From NCBI GenBank assembly GCA_900755095.1, contig CAAEFE010000086.1, forward strand, positions 101,634 through 165,633: DNA of 64,000 nt, read 5' to 3'. Source of the DNA: an uncultured Bacteroides sp. Lineage in GTDB: Bacteria; Bacteroidota; Bacteroidia; Bacteroidales; Bacteroidaceae. Under the pieces are notes generated by a model. That model was not told where the DNA came from. It ran no database searches and worked only from the letters and a program-made list of their open reading frames with translations. Within the stretch, counting starts at the first letter, position 1. Every line of letters begins with the position of its first letter. Made by a program: the position numbers and the translations under genes. This document shows positions 27,501 through 36,071 of the stretch, in pieces.

Positions 27501-27894
27501 CTTCACACAAGTAGTGCGTGGACGTGAAGCCTGTGATATGCCGAGTCGTCGTTGGAACAAACCTTCCATTATGCTGCAATGTGAAGCTAACTACTCGAAT
27601 GCACACGGAACTCCGTGGGTATATAAACATCAAAAGATTGGCAAACTTGTCGGTATGCCTGTTCCGGGTACTATGACAAGTGTGTCTTGGGAAACTTTAC
27701 AAGATCCTTCACTGGTTTTTGGTATTCCTATCGTCGGTTATCGTTTGCCTGACGGCAGTTATTTGGAAAATACCCAATTGGAACCGGATGTAAAGGTTGC
27801 CAATAATCCGGAAACAGTAGTCAAAGGAGAGGATACCCAACTAAAGGTGGCTGTGGATGAACTTCTGAAAGAGATAGATAGTCAGAAGAAGTAA
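24565..27894 (+). CDS. Tricorn-like S41 protease
   Basis: 1109 aa with signal peptide (MRKLITSLALVLSALSSYA), so periplasmic or outer-membrane linked. Two runs of PD40/WD40-like propeller repeats (SPDG motifs, about 30-540), a very charged Lys/Glu/Asp insert (about 565-625), a tricorn core segment with SHTGGRY (about 793-799, catalytic His region), a PDZ domain (about 810-880) and an S41 protease domain with the nucleophile region NYSNAHGTPW (about 1008). Degrades peptides; physiological substrate unknown. Complete. Confidence 0.88.
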   Translation: MRKLITSLALVLSALSSYAITPLWMRDARISPDGSEIVFCYKGDIYKVPAQGGTAVQLTTQTSYEANPVWSPDGKQIAFASDRNGNFDLFIMPADGGAARRLTYHSASEIPSAFTPDGKYVFFSASIQDPASSALFPTGAMTELYKVPVAGGRTEQVLGTPAELVCFDKTGKNFLYQDRKGFEDEWRKHHTSSITRDIWLYNTQTGKHTNLTNRGGEDRNPVYAPDGNAVYFLSERDGGSFNVYTFPLNTPQEVKAVTTFKTHPVRFLSVSDKGTLCYTYDGELYTQKSGARPEKVKVELVRDDEQQLATLKFSQGATSASVSPDGKQIAFIVRGDVFVTSTDYATTKQITNTPAKEAAVSFAPDNRTLVYASERTGNWQLYTAKISRKEDPNFPNATLIEEEVLLPSKTVERTYPQYSPDGKELAFIEDRNRLMVLNLKTKKVRQVTDGSTWYNTGGGFDYEWSPDGKWFTLEFIGNRHDPYSDVGIVSAQGGAITNLTNSGYISGAPRWVLDGNAILFQTERYGMRAHASWGSQQDVMLVFLNQDAYDRYRLSKEDFELLKEFEKEQKKAKEKADDKTKDGKKSKAEKADKGNADKGKSKVDSSKDSDQEESAEDKADQKEILVELNGIEDRIVRLTPNSSDLGSAILSKDGEDLYYFSAFEDGYDLWKMNLREKDTKRLHKLNTGWVSLMLDKKGDIFLLGSRIMQKMDAKSDALKSISYQAEMKMDLAAERETMFDHVYKQHQKRFYNVNMHGVDWDAMTNAYRKFLPHIDNNYDFAELLSEWLGELNVSHTGGRYSPKGKGDVTSNLGLLFDWNYQGKGMQIAEIIEKGPFDHSRTKVKAGCIIEKINGEEITLDNDITCLLNNKAGKKTLISIYNPQNKERWEEVVMPVTNGQLNGLLYKRWVKQRAADVEKWSKGRLGYVHIQSMGDDSFRTVYSDILGKYNNCEGIVIDTRFNGGGRLHEDIEILFSGQKYFTQVVRGREACDMPSRRWNKPSIMLQCEANYSNAHGTPWVYKHQKIGKLVGMPVPGTMTSVSWETLQDPSLVFGIPIVGYRLPDGSYLENTQLEPDVKVANNPETVVKGEDTQLKVAVDELLKEIDSQKK

Positions 27895-27923
27895 ATACGA
27901 GTATAATTATATCTAAAATAAAG

Positions 27924-27970
27924 AGTCGCTTCTTTGAAAGAATCAATTAGATTCTAACAGAGAAGCGACT
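27924..27970. terminator. Terminator after the protease gene
   Basis: AGTCGCTTCT 27924-27933 pairs with AGAAGCGACT 27961-27970, with an inner GAATC/GATTC stem and TTCTTTT after. Confidence 0.75.
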
Positions 27971-28050
27971 TTCTTTTATAGTGATTTTCTTATATTGACC
28001 TTTTTATATGACTCCTTTTATTAGGCGTTTATTTTAAATAGATATAGGGC

Positions 28051-28722
28051 TTACTTCCAGACCGGCAGTAATCTATGGAGGGTTTTTCTAGTCATTATCT
28101 TCTGATTCAGGAAGCTGACGATATACCCCGTTATACAAGCGGCAATGAGTGATCCTTCGCGTACTCCCTGAATACCTTGAGTCAGCAGGAGCGAGAGAAC
28201 CACGGCTAATGTAACCAAAGTAATATCAAAATAAACTTTGAACTTTCCAAATTCTTTGTTATAATGGCGGGATGCATATTTCACAAATGCTTCTGCACTC
28301 ATCATGGCTACTTTTGGTTTCAGTTCAAGCACTACTCCGATAGACTGCACCATGCATCCTGTAAGTAATAAAGCAATCGACATACCATAATTAGCGGGAT
28401 GCAGTTCGCTTGTCAGCATCATATTGAAATCAATGAATGCCGAAAAGATAAAAGAGAACGGTAGTTGAAGAAGAATTTCAATAATATCCTGTCGGGTTCT
28501 ATTCTTTCGGATTAACCAAAATTGTCCCAGGATAAGTACCATGTTGATGATAAATGTGCAAGTACCCAACGATAAAGGACTATTCAGGCTTAACACATAA
28601 TTGATGCTCGATATGGGAGTAGTTCCCAATGCCGAGCGTATAATCAACACGATACCTGCCGCTAAAAAATAGAGTCCGATAACAAACACTAAATACCTCT
28701 TAAAAATCTCTTTCATTTCCAT
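28051..28722 (-). CDS. YczE/YitT-type membrane protein (DUF6198-like)
   Basis: 223 aa, five or six membrane segments, starting with RYLVFVIGLYFLAAGIVLIIRSALGTTPISSINYV, the signature of the YczE/YyaS/YitT group. Function of the family unknown; some members influence secondary metabolite or transport functions. Divergent from an AraC regulator at 28878, which probably controls it. Confidence 0.75.
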   Translation of the reverse strand: MEMKEIFKRYLVFVIGLYFLAAGIVLIIRSALGTTPISSINYVLSLNSPLSLGTCTFIINMVLILGQFWLIRKNRTRQDIIEILLQLPFSFIFSAFIDFNMMLTSELHPANYGMSIALLLTGCMVQSIGVVLELKPKVAMMSAEAFVKYASRHYNKEFGKFKVYFDITLVTLAVVLSLLLTQGIQGVREGSLIAACITGYIVSFLNQKIMTRKTLHRLLPVWK

Positions 28723-28877
28723 GTCTTTTTAACCTCTTTCTATTGATTCCTTTCTCATTTATTGAAAAGGATATGCAAAGGTCTTGTTTTTTACTCTGAA
28801 ATAGATTATCTAATTCTATACAGTTTTTGTCATATCCGAAACAAATCGTATTTTTACGTCATAAAATAAAGGTGTAA

Positions 28878-29768
28878 ATGGTAAAATCTCGTATATTTGA
28901 TAATACGCAACTATTGAAGGAGCATCCTGAACTTCCTCATTATAAAGAGGAGGTAGTCTGTTTCCGGAGTGAATATAAAGACAGAAGTTATCCGGCAAAT
29001 GAATGTTATTTCAATCGGGAGCTTTATATGATATTCGTTCTTGAAGGCCGTTCGGAAATTCTACTGAATGGAGAGTTTATTGCGATAGAACCGAATATGT
29101 TACTTATTCACGGAGCAAATTATCTCACGGAACATCTTTATTCAAGTCGGGATATTAAATTTATCACTCTTGCCCTTTCCGAATCTATGCGGACAGACGA
29201 TTCATATCTGACACAAATCACGGCAATCCTGTTGGCAACCATGAGGCGGAATAAGCAATATACGATTCAGTTGACGGAGCACGAAGCTCAAATCATCCAT
29301 AAGGAGCTGGAAGTATTGATGCATCTGATGAATATTGAACATCATTTCCTTTTCCGGCGTATACAGGCAGCGTGCAATTCTCTGTTTTTGGATATAGCAG
29401 ATTTTCTTTCCCGAAAGACCGTTATCAAAAAAGAGATCAGTCGTAAAGACCACGTTCTGCAAGAATTTCATGCACTCGTTACCCGTAATTTCAGGGAAGA
29501 ACATTTCGTGAGCTTTTATGCGGATAAACTGGCTATTAGTGAACAGTACCTGGCACGCATTGTACGTCTTGGAACAGGTAAGACTATCAATAGCCTTATT
29601 AATGAATTGTTAGTAATGGAAGCGCGTACTTTATTGAGTTCTACCAAATTTACGGTTGGCGAGATTGCTGCTAAACTGGGGTTTAGTGATGCAGCCGGTT
29701 TTTGTAAGTTCTTTAAAAGAAATGCGGGACAGACTCCGTTGAATTATCGGAAAGGATTATTGATTTGA
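28878..29768 (+). CDS. AraC-family regulator
   Basis: 296 aa. N-terminal cupin-like domain (FVLEGRSEILLNGEFIAIEPNML about 54-76), C-terminal HTH pair (about 190-292) with FYADKLAISEQYLARIVRLGTGKTINSLI and VGEIAAKLGFSDAAGFCKFFKRNAG. Divergent from the YczE-like membrane gene, its likely target. Confidence 0.87.
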   Translation: MVKSRIFDNTQLLKEHPELPHYKEEVVCFRSEYKDRSYPANECYFNRELYMIFVLEGRSEILLNGEFIAIEPNMLLIHGANYLTEHLYSSRDIKFITLALSESMRTDDSYLTQITAILLATMRRNKQYTIQLTEHEAQIIHKELEVLMHLMNIEHHFLFRRIQAACNSLFLDIADFLSRKTVIKKEISRKDHVLQEFHALVTRNFREEHFVSFYADKLAISEQYLARIVRLGTGKTINSLINELLVMEARTLLSSTKFTVGEIAAKLGFSDAAGFCKFFKRNAGQTPLNYRKGLLI

Positions 29769-29845
29769 ACGGAAAGGATTACTGAACTGAATAGGGAATA
29801 TAATGAATTTAAATAACAAAATGATTGATTTGAATGAAAATGGAA

Positions 29846-29890
29846 GTAGGTTGATGCAGCTGTCCTTAAAGACCGTATACATCAACCTAC
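29846..29890. terminator. Terminator between convergent AraC and DXS-like genes
   Basis: GTAGGTTGATG 29846-29856 pairs perfectly with 29880-29890; large loop of 23 nt. Confidence 0.6.
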
Positions 29891-29917
29891 CTGAATATAT
29901 AGTGAATGGGTTTGATT

Positions 29918-31675
29918 TTAACCGATCACTGCTGTGATATCTTCTACAATCTGTTCATCCGTCAGATGATTGGCACGGAGAAACTCCTGTATATCATATC
30001 GGTCAACAAATTCTTTTTTAGCTCCAAAGTTCAGAACTTTCATGTTTGTAGCACCATAATAACGGGCAATCTTTTCACCGAAACCGCCATCCAATACACC
30101 GTCTTCCAACGTAATCACTAATTCGTGATCTGCTTTCAGTTCATCCATCAGTTCGTTGTCTACACCGGTGATGTAACGCGGATTGATGAGTGTTGCGTCA
30201 ATATTGGCTTTTTCTTTCAGAAGTGATGCAACCGACTGTCCCAATCCATAGAACGAACCTAAAGCAAGAATGGCTACTTTCGCTCCACGATGCGTCACTT
30301 TATAGCGATTGAGAACACTATAATCAGTCTCCACCGGTTCCCCACAAGTAATTACATCTGTTGCCGGCACACGGATTGCAACCGGGTGTTCATTTTGGCG
30401 GATACTCCATTCTAGCATAGCAAGATATTCCTCTTTGCAAGTCGGTGCCAGATAAACCATATTAGGAATATTGCTGATGAGCGGAATATCGAAGAAGCAG
30501 AGGTGAGTCACATCATTCATTCCGGACAGTGTTCCCCAGAATACCAACAAAACAGCCGGGTTATTATTGATACAGAGATCTTGCGAAAGTTGATCGTATG
30601 AACGTTGGATAAATGTACTATACACTCCGTAAACAGGTTTTCCGCCATTGGCTGCGATACCCGAAGCAAGAGCTACTGCGTGTTCTTCTGCAATGCCGAC
30701 ATCTACAAACTGTTTGCCAGCTTCCTTGCGGCGGTCCGGAGTGAATCCGAGAACGGCAGGAGTACCCGAAGTGATTGTCACCACACGAGAATCTTCTTTC
30801 ATCTTTTTCAGCAGATATTGAGCGGTTACTTCGCTGTAATCTTCTTCCTCATAACTGACTTTTGCTTCTCCGGTTTCCGGATTGAATGGAGTGCGCCAGT
30901 GATAAGTCTCTTTATCCTGTTCGGCACGTTCATAACCTTTACCTTTCAAAGTGTTGATGTGTACTACTATCGGATGCTGAATATCTTTCACTTTGGAGAA
31001 TGCTTCAATCAACGCCTGTACATCGTTACCGTCATTTACATATATATAGTCCAGTCCCATCGCCTTGAAGAAGTTACATTCGCACTGACCGTTACTGTCA
31101 CGCAATTCTTTCAGATTCCTGTATAGACCTCCATGATTTTCAGCGATAGACATTTGGTTATCATTGACGATAATAATCATGTTGGTGCCAAGCTCTGCTG
31201 CATAATCCAGTCCTTCGAAAGCTTCCCCTCCGCTTAAAGAGCCGTCGCCTATGACAGCTATGATATTTTCATTGCCGCCTGTGAGGTCGCGTCCTTTAGC
31301 CAATCCGGTGGCCAGACTGACAGAAGTAGAAGTATGACCGATTACAAAGAAGTCGTGTTCGCTTTCTTGTGGTTCGGTATAACCGGACACGAGATCGTAT
31401 TCTTCCGGATGAAGAAAAGCGTTTTTACGGCCAGTCAGCATCTTGTGTACATAACTTTGGTGCGATACATCGAATACGATTTTATCTTTTGGAGAATTGA
31501 ATACATAGTGCAAGGCAATAGTTGCTTCCACCATTCCGAAGTTGGGTCCGAAATGCCCGCCATGTTCGCTTAACTTTTGTAGGAGTGACACACGGATTTC
31601 ATCACTTAACTCGTTTAGCTCTTTTACCGACAGCTTCTTTACATCTGCCGGAGAATAAATATTTTCTAAGTACAT
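29918..31675 (-). CDS. Short 1-deoxyxylulose-5-phosphate synthase-like enzyme
   Basis: 585 aa, shorter than typical DXS (about 620-640). Thiamine-diphosphate signature: GHTSTSVSLATGLAKG, GDGSLSGGEAFEG ... NDNQMSIAEN (about 110-175). Pyrimidine domain keeps the key Glu (GIAEEHAVALASG) and RSYDQL, plus R of AIRVPAT. However, the loop that in DXS reads DRAGIVGADGQTHQG is here FWGTLSGMNDVTHLC, and the segment after NDN is shortened. It may be a second DXS or a related transketolase-like enzyme. Promoter box at 31727-31734. Confidence 0.75.
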   Translation of the reverse strand: MYLENIYSPADVKKLSVKELNELSDEIRVSLLQKLSEHGGHFGPNFGMVEATIALHYVFNSPKDKIVFDVSHQSYVHKMLTGRKNAFLHPEEYDLVSGYTEPQESEHDFFVIGHTSTSVSLATGLAKGRDLTGGNENIIAVIGDGSLSGGEAFEGLDYAAELGTNMIIIVNDNQMSIAENHGGLYRNLKELRDSNGQCECNFFKAMGLDYIYVNDGNDVQALIEAFSKVKDIQHPIVVHINTLKGKGYERAEQDKETYHWRTPFNPETGEAKVSYEEEDYSEVTAQYLLKKMKEDSRVVTITSGTPAVLGFTPDRRKEAGKQFVDVGIAEEHAVALASGIAANGGKPVYGVYSTFIQRSYDQLSQDLCINNNPAVLLVFWGTLSGMNDVTHLCFFDIPLISNIPNMVYLAPTCKEEYLAMLEWSIRQNEHPVAIRVPATDVITCGEPVETDYSVLNRYKVTHRGAKVAILALGSFYGLGQSVASLLKEKANIDATLINPRYITGVDNELMDELKADHELVITLEDGVLDGGFGEKIARYYGATNMKVLNFGAKKEFVDRYDIQEFLRANHLTDEQIVEDITAVIG

Positions 31676-31726
31676 ATCAAACAGTTTTTCTAAATAATGT
31701 TTTTACTTATTTCTTTATGACACTGC

Positions 31727-31734
31727 AAAGATAC
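31727..31734 (-). promoter_or_regulatory. Promoter -7 box of the DXS-like gene
   Basis: TATCTTTG on the minus strand, 52 bp before the start codon. Confidence 0.6.
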
Positions 31735-31816
31735 AGCAGGATTTGAAATCTGTTTGTATATGAATTACGGATTGTTTTACCTATATTACAGTTCCCTTAT
31801 TTGAGGGACTATATTT

Positions 31817-32722
31817 TTATGCTAAAGCCTGATTTCTGTATTCATTAGGCGTGCATCCTACGCGTCTTTTGAATAATCTGCAGAGATGTTGCGGGTATTG
31901 GAATCCTAACGAATAAGCTATCTGGCTGACGGTTTCTTCCGTATCGACAATACGTTCTTTGGCTAGTTCGATTACTTTGGTCTGAATATGTTCCTGTGGA
32001 GTTTTTCCTGTTTCTTTTTTTACCATATCACCAAAGTAGTTGGGGGAGAGATAGACTTTATCAGCAAAGTACTTCACGGAAGGTAAACCGTTCTGTATGG
32101 GAAGTTGATCTTGGAAATATTCGTCCAGAAGTTGTTCAAACTTTGTAAGAGCATCTTTATTGGCACTGTTCCGGGTGATAAACTGCCGTTCATAAAAACG
32201 CATACAGTAGTTCAGTAACAGTTCGATATTCATGGCGATTAATGCTTTGCTATGTTTATCGATACCATGCTCAAGTTCGATACTGATTTTCTTCAGGCAA
32301 TCCATCACTATTTCTTTTTCCTGATCTGAAAGATGTAAAGCCTCGTTTACTGCATAAGAGAAGAAAGTATATTTCTTAATATCTTTTCCAAGTGAGGTGC
32401 CGCGAATCAGGTCCGGATGGAAAACGATTCCATAAACAGCCGGATTGATTTCATCTTCAATGGTACTTACACCAGCTGTCTGACCTGGGGCAAAACAGAC
32501 AATGGTTCCTTCTTGGTAATCATAATACTGACGACCGTATTTAATGTCACAGCTCTTGCTCTCTTTTAGGAAAAGAGCATAAAGACCATAGTTCATCTGG
32601 ATATGGTTGACTGTTTTCGTTGCTTTGGTCAAGTCGATGACACTAATCAAAGGATGCAATGTTTCCAGCCCGTACAGTTCGTTATACTGATTTACATTCT
32701 CTAGTTTTATAACTTTATCCAT
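31817..32722 (-). CDS. AraC-family regulator, candidate owner of the GTAAT operators
   Basis: 301 aa. N-terminal sensing domain (YGRQYYDYQEGTIVCFAPGQTAG about 62-84) and C-terminal HTH pair (about 200-298) with YFADKVYLSPNYFGDMVKKETGKTPQEHI and QIAYSLGFQYPQHLCRLFKRRVG. Divergent from the flavodoxin/MFS operon; two copies of the tandem operator lie in the shared gap. It is therefore the best candidate for binding all five operators in the window (inference). Own -7 box at 32748-32755. Confidence 0.88.
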   Translation of the reverse strand: MDKVIKLENVNQYNELYGLETLHPLISVIDLTKATKTVNHIQMNYGLYALFLKESKSCDIKYGRQYYDYQEGTIVCFAPGQTAGVSTIEDEINPAVYGIVFHPDLIRGTSLGKDIKKYTFFSYAVNEALHLSDQEKEIVMDCLKKISIELEHGIDKHSKALIAMNIELLLNYCMRFYERQFITRNSANKDALTKFEQLLDEYFQDQLPIQNGLPSVKYFADKVYLSPNYFGDMVKKETGKTPQEHIQTKVIELAKERIVDTEETVSQIAYSLGFQYPQHLCRLFKRRVGCTPNEYRNQALA

Positions 32723-32747
32723 GGCTTTTGGTATTTGGGATCGGTAA

Positions 32748-32755
32748 CAAAGATA
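32748..32755 (-). promoter_or_regulatory. Promoter -7 box of the AraC gene
   Basis: TATCTTTG on the minus strand, 26 bp before the start. Operator copy A begins 43 bp further upstream and may give autoregulation. Confidence 0.6.
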
Positions 32756-32797
32756 CAGATAAATGCTCTGTTTTCATAGTGGGGAAATGAGTAATCA

Positions 32798-32831
32798 GTA
32801 ATTGGGGTTATGAATTCTGTAATTTGTATAC
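32798..32831 (+). promoter_or_regulatory. Tandem GTAAT operator, copy A
   Basis: Half-sites GTAATTGGGGTTAT (32798-32811) and GTAATTTGTATAC (32819-32831), 21 bp apart. No -7 box stands 35 bp downstream here, so it probably serves the divergent AraC gene or DNA looping. Confidence 0.65.
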
Positions 32832-32860
32832 TGAAAGGAATCTTACCAATTTTGTAATCT

Positions 32861-32924
32861 GTAATTGGGGTTATCATACCCGTAATCCGTCTACAACGGT
32901 TTCTTTATATTCTTCCGACCTTTG
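32861..32924 (+). promoter_or_regulatory. Tandem GTAAT operator and promoter, copy B
   Basis: Half-sites GTAATTGGGGTTAT (32861-32874) and GTAATCCGTCTAC (32882-32894); weak -7 GACCTTTG at 32917-32924, 35 bp after the second half-site. Drives the flavodoxin/MFS operon. Confidence 0.7.
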
Positions 32925-32975
32925 CCATGTTAAATAAAACTTAATGAATCAGAGGAAATTAATAAAATAGAGAAT

Positions 32976-33671
32976 ATGGATAGAAAGCATTTTTTGAAAA
33001 GCGTGTTACTAACAACCGGAGGCGTACTATTAGGTGGTACGACTATTTATCGGTATTTGAATAGTAAAGAAACGACAGACGCTTCGCTTCCTTCGCTAAT
33101 CGATAAAATACATCAGGGAAATATGAAAAAGATACTTGTAATAATGAGTGCAGGCACAAAACGCGGCAATACAGACCGACTGACCGATGCATACATTAAA
33201 GGATTGGTAGAGCGCGGACATTCTGTGACGAAGGTTTATCTGGGTAATATGCGGATAGAAGGGTGCCGGGGATGTGGAGTGTGCCAGCGTCTTGCACATC
33301 AGTGTGCTGTTCGCGACGGCATGGAGGATATATATCCTTTGTTTGCGGCATGTGATACAGTGGTTATGGCTTCTCCTCTTTACTTTTGGACAATTACAGC
33401 AAAGCTGAAATCGTTCATTGATAGACTTTATGCCATTTCTGTCGATGATAAATATCCTCAAAAAGATTCGGTATTGCTGATGACAGCCGGTGATGATAAT
33501 GATACGACCTTCGAACAGCCCATACGATATTTTCGTCTTCTCAATCAGGCGTTAGGTTGGAATGAAGTGGGATTATATTGTGCCGGTGGTTGTACCGGAT
33601 GCGAGAAACTGGCACGGCAGATTGATAAAGTACATCTTGAAAACGCCTATAAAATGGGATTGGAATTATAA
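32976..33671 (+). CDS. Exported flavodoxin-type oxidoreductase
   Basis: 231 aa. A hydrophobic N-terminus (MDRKHFLKSVLLTTGGVLLGGTTI) looks like a signal or membrane anchor, followed at about residue 50 by MKKILVIMSAGTKRGNTDRL, the FMN loop of NADPH-dependent FMN reductases, a Cys cluster CRGCGVC (about 96-102) and SPLYFWTITAKLKSF. A second translation start at Met50 would give a cytoplasmic form; which is real cannot be told. 16 bp before the MFS gene. Similar to 22780-23319. Confidence 0.8.
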   Translation: MDRKHFLKSVLLTTGGVLLGGTTIYRYLNSKETTDASLPSLIDKIHQGNMKKILVIMSAGTKRGNTDRLTDAYIKGLVERGHSVTKVYLGNMRIEGCRGCGVCQRLAHQCAVRDGMEDIYPLFAACDTVVMASPLYFWTITAKLKSFIDRLYAISVDDKYPQKDSVLLMTAGDDNDTTFEQPIRYFRLLNQALGWNEVGLYCAGGCTGCEKLARQIDKVHLENAYKMGLEL

Positions 33672-33687
33672 ATAGCATATAGTAACT

Positions 33688-34893
33688 ATGGAACAAAAAA
33701 ATAAATTAAAACTCAATTCGGGCGGTTTGCTCGTCTTTATCCTTACGGTCGGTGTATTTGGAATTATAAACACCGAAATGGGAGTAGTGGGGATCCTGCC
33801 CTTGATAGCCACAACTTTTAATGTTTCCGTACCTCAAGCCGGCTGGACGGTAAGTGTTTTTGCATTGGTGGTGGCTGCGTCAGCCCCTGTGACGCCTTTA
33901 TTATTTTCGGGGATTAACCGGAAGAAAGTAATGTTGCTGGCATTGGGATTGTTTACAATAAGTAATGTAATATCCATGTTCACCTCTAATTTCACAGTAT
34001 TGTTGATTGCTCGGATACTTCCCGCTTTCCTGCATCCGGTATATGTCTCTATGGCTTTTACAGTAGCCGCGGCGTCTGTCAGCAAGGAACAGGCTCCCAA
34101 GGCTGTTTCTAAAGTCTTTGTCGGTGTGTCCGCCGGCATGGTGCTGGGCGTTCCGGTGACCAGTTTTATTGCCAGCGAAGTTTCGTTTTCCATGGCGATG
34201 TTGTTTTTCACTGTTGTAAACGCATTAGTCTTTGTTGCTACGATTCTGTTTATCCCTTCCATGCCTGTAAAAGAAAAAGTATCTTATGGTGCACAGCTTA
34301 GCGTATTGAAGAAAACAACGATGTGGTATTCAATTATTGCTGTTACCTTAATTAATGGAGCTATGTTCGGATTCTTTAGCTATATGTCGGATTACCTGAA
34401 AAAAGTAACGGAGGTCCCATATAATGTGATAAGTGCAGTGTTGCTCGTATATGGTTTGGCAAATATTGTGGGTAATGTGATGGCGGGAAAACTACTATCA
34501 ATAAACGCCAAACGTTCAATTATCCTCATGCCTTTTGTATTATTGGTTTCATATATCTGTCTGTTCATCGTTGGAGAATGGATTGGAGCTATGGTAATTG
34601 TCATCCTTATTTTAGGCGTATTGGCGGGTATAGCAAGTAATAATATGCAATATATGATAACAGATGCCGCTCCCGAAGCTCCAGACTTTGCCAATGGAAT
34701 GTTTCTGACTTCAGCCAATTTAGGAACAACGATTGGTACAGCTATATGCGGAGCTTTTATTACAGAGATGGGCACACGATATTCTGTTTTCGGCTCGTTG
34801 CTTTTCCTGATTGCGAGTATTGTATTCGTTTATCTGCGGGTTCGCGTAGCACATATCCGGAAGCAGGCTAATATCAATATTGTAACAGAATAA
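33688..34893 (+). CDS. MFS exporter, paralogue of 18270-19463
   Basis: 401 aa, 12 membrane segments. GIINTEMGVVGILPLIATTF (about 25-44), GVSAGMVLGVPVTSFIAS (about 148-165) and EAPDFANGMF match the other MFS gene in the window almost step for step. Drug or metabolite efflux, substrate unknown. In an operon with the exported flavodoxin. Confidence 0.88.
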   Translation: MEQKNKLKLNSGGLLVFILTVGVFGIINTEMGVVGILPLIATTFNVSVPQAGWTVSVFALVVAASAPVTPLLFSGINRKKVMLLALGLFTISNVISMFTSNFTVLLIARILPAFLHPVYVSMAFTVAAASVSKEQAPKAVSKVFVGVSAGMVLGVPVTSFIASEVSFSMAMLFFTVVNALVFVATILFIPSMPVKEKVSYGAQLSVLKKTTMWYSIIAVTLINGAMFGFFSYMSDYLKKVTEVPYNVISAVLLVYGLANIVGNVMAGKLLSINAKRSIILMPFVLLVSYICLFIVGEWIGAMVIVILILGVLAGIASNNMQYMITDAAPEAPDFANGMFLTSANLGTTIGTAICGAFITEMGTRYSVFGSLLFLIASIVFVYLRVRVAHIRKQANINIVTE

Positions 34894-34909
34894 TAAAAAA
34901 ATATAATCC

Positions 34910-34973
34910 GTAATTGGGGTTATTATGTCAGTAATTCATCTACAAACGGTCTCTTTCTTTCATCGTATTTTTG
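34910..34973 (+). promoter_or_regulatory. Tandem GTAAT operator and promoter, copy C
   Basis: Half-sites GTAATTGGGGTTAT (34910-34923) and GTAATTCATCTAC (34931-34943); -7 TATTTTTG at 34966-34973, 35 bp after the second half-site. Starts the hydrolase operon. Confidence 0.72.
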
Positions 34974-35022
34974 CAATGTAGAAAGTAGACAATCAATTCT
35001 TTAATAATTAAAAATAAGAGAT

Positions 35023-36054
35023 ATGAAACGAATTTTATTATTAACAACTGTATTTATGATGATGCTTGGAACTAGTTTTTCTTCTGCACAGACAGATGCG
35101 GATAACTTTTATAAAAGTGATTTGGTAAGTGTGGAGAAAGTTTCTTTTTCCAACCAGTATAAAATGAAGGTAGCCGGAAATTTGTTTCTGCCTAAGAATA
35201 TGAAAGAAGGGGACAAATATCCTGCAATCATTGTCGGACATCCAATGGGAGCTGTCAAGGAACAGAGCGCGAACCTTTACGCAACGAAAATGGCCGAACG
35301 GGGTTTTGTAACACTCTCCATAGACCTGTCTTTTTGGGGTGGGAGTGAAGGCGAGCCGCGTAATGCTGTTCTGCCGGAAGTTTATGCGGAAGACTTTAGT
35401 GCCGCAGTTGATTTTTTAGGTACCCGTCCGTTTGTTGACCGGAATCTGATTGGAGTAATCGGTATTTGCGGTAGTGGAAGTTTTGCTATCAGTGCAGCGA
35501 AAATAGACCCTCGCCTTAAAGCCATTGCGACAATCAGTATGTACAATATGGGTACCGCTAGCCGTAACGGGTTAAAACACTCATTGACATTGGAACAGAG
35601 AAAGCAAATAATGGCTGAAGCGGCAGAACAGCGTTATGCTGAATTTTTAGGTGGAGAAACTAAATATACCGGTGGCACTGTACATCAACTGACAGAAAAG
35701 TCCAGTCCGATTGAACGGGAGTTCTATGAGTTCTACCGTACACAAAGAGGAGAATTTACCCCCGACGGAGCAACTCCTATGACCACCACTCATCCTACAC
35801 TTTCAAGCAATGTGAAATTTATGAATTTCTATCCTTTCGAAGATATTGAGACTATTTCACCCCGCCCTATGCTTTTCATCACCGGTGAAAATGCCCACTC
35901 ACGTGAATTTAGTGAAGACGCCTACCGATTGGCCGCCGAACCTAAAGAACTGTATATAGTACCCGGTGCCGGACACGTAGATCTTTACGATCGTGTGAGC
36001 CTTATTCCATTTAATAAACTGGAATCCTTCTTTAAGGAATATCTAAAGAAATAA
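35023..36054 (+). CDS. Exported alpha/beta hydrolase with Cys nucleophile
   Basis: 343 aa with a signal peptide (cleavage near SSAQ), not a lipoprotein. Elbow GICGSGS with Cys149, C-terminal His in GAGHVDLYD. Clear paralogue of 19473-20549 (shared GAVKEQS, FSAAVDF, GENAHSR(E/Y)FSEDA). Likely a dienelactone-hydrolase-like esterase acting in the periplasm; substrate unknown. Confidence 0.85.
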   Translation: MKRILLLTTVFMMMLGTSFSSAQTDADNFYKSDLVSVEKVSFSNQYKMKVAGNLFLPKNMKEGDKYPAIIVGHPMGAVKEQSANLYATKMAERGFVTLSIDLSFWGGSEGEPRNAVLPEVYAEDFSAAVDFLGTRPFVDRNLIGVIGICGSGSFAISAAKIDPRLKAIATISMYNMGTASRNGLKHSLTLEQRKQIMAEAAEQRYAEFLGGETKYTGGTVHQLTEKSSPIEREFYEFYRTQRGEFTPDGATPMTTTHPTLSSNVKFMNFYPFEDIETISPRPMLFITGENAHSREFSEDAYRLAAEPKELYIVPGAGHVDLYDRVSLIPFNKLESFFKEYLKK

Positions 36055-36071
36055 GTTTTAATACTATAAAT

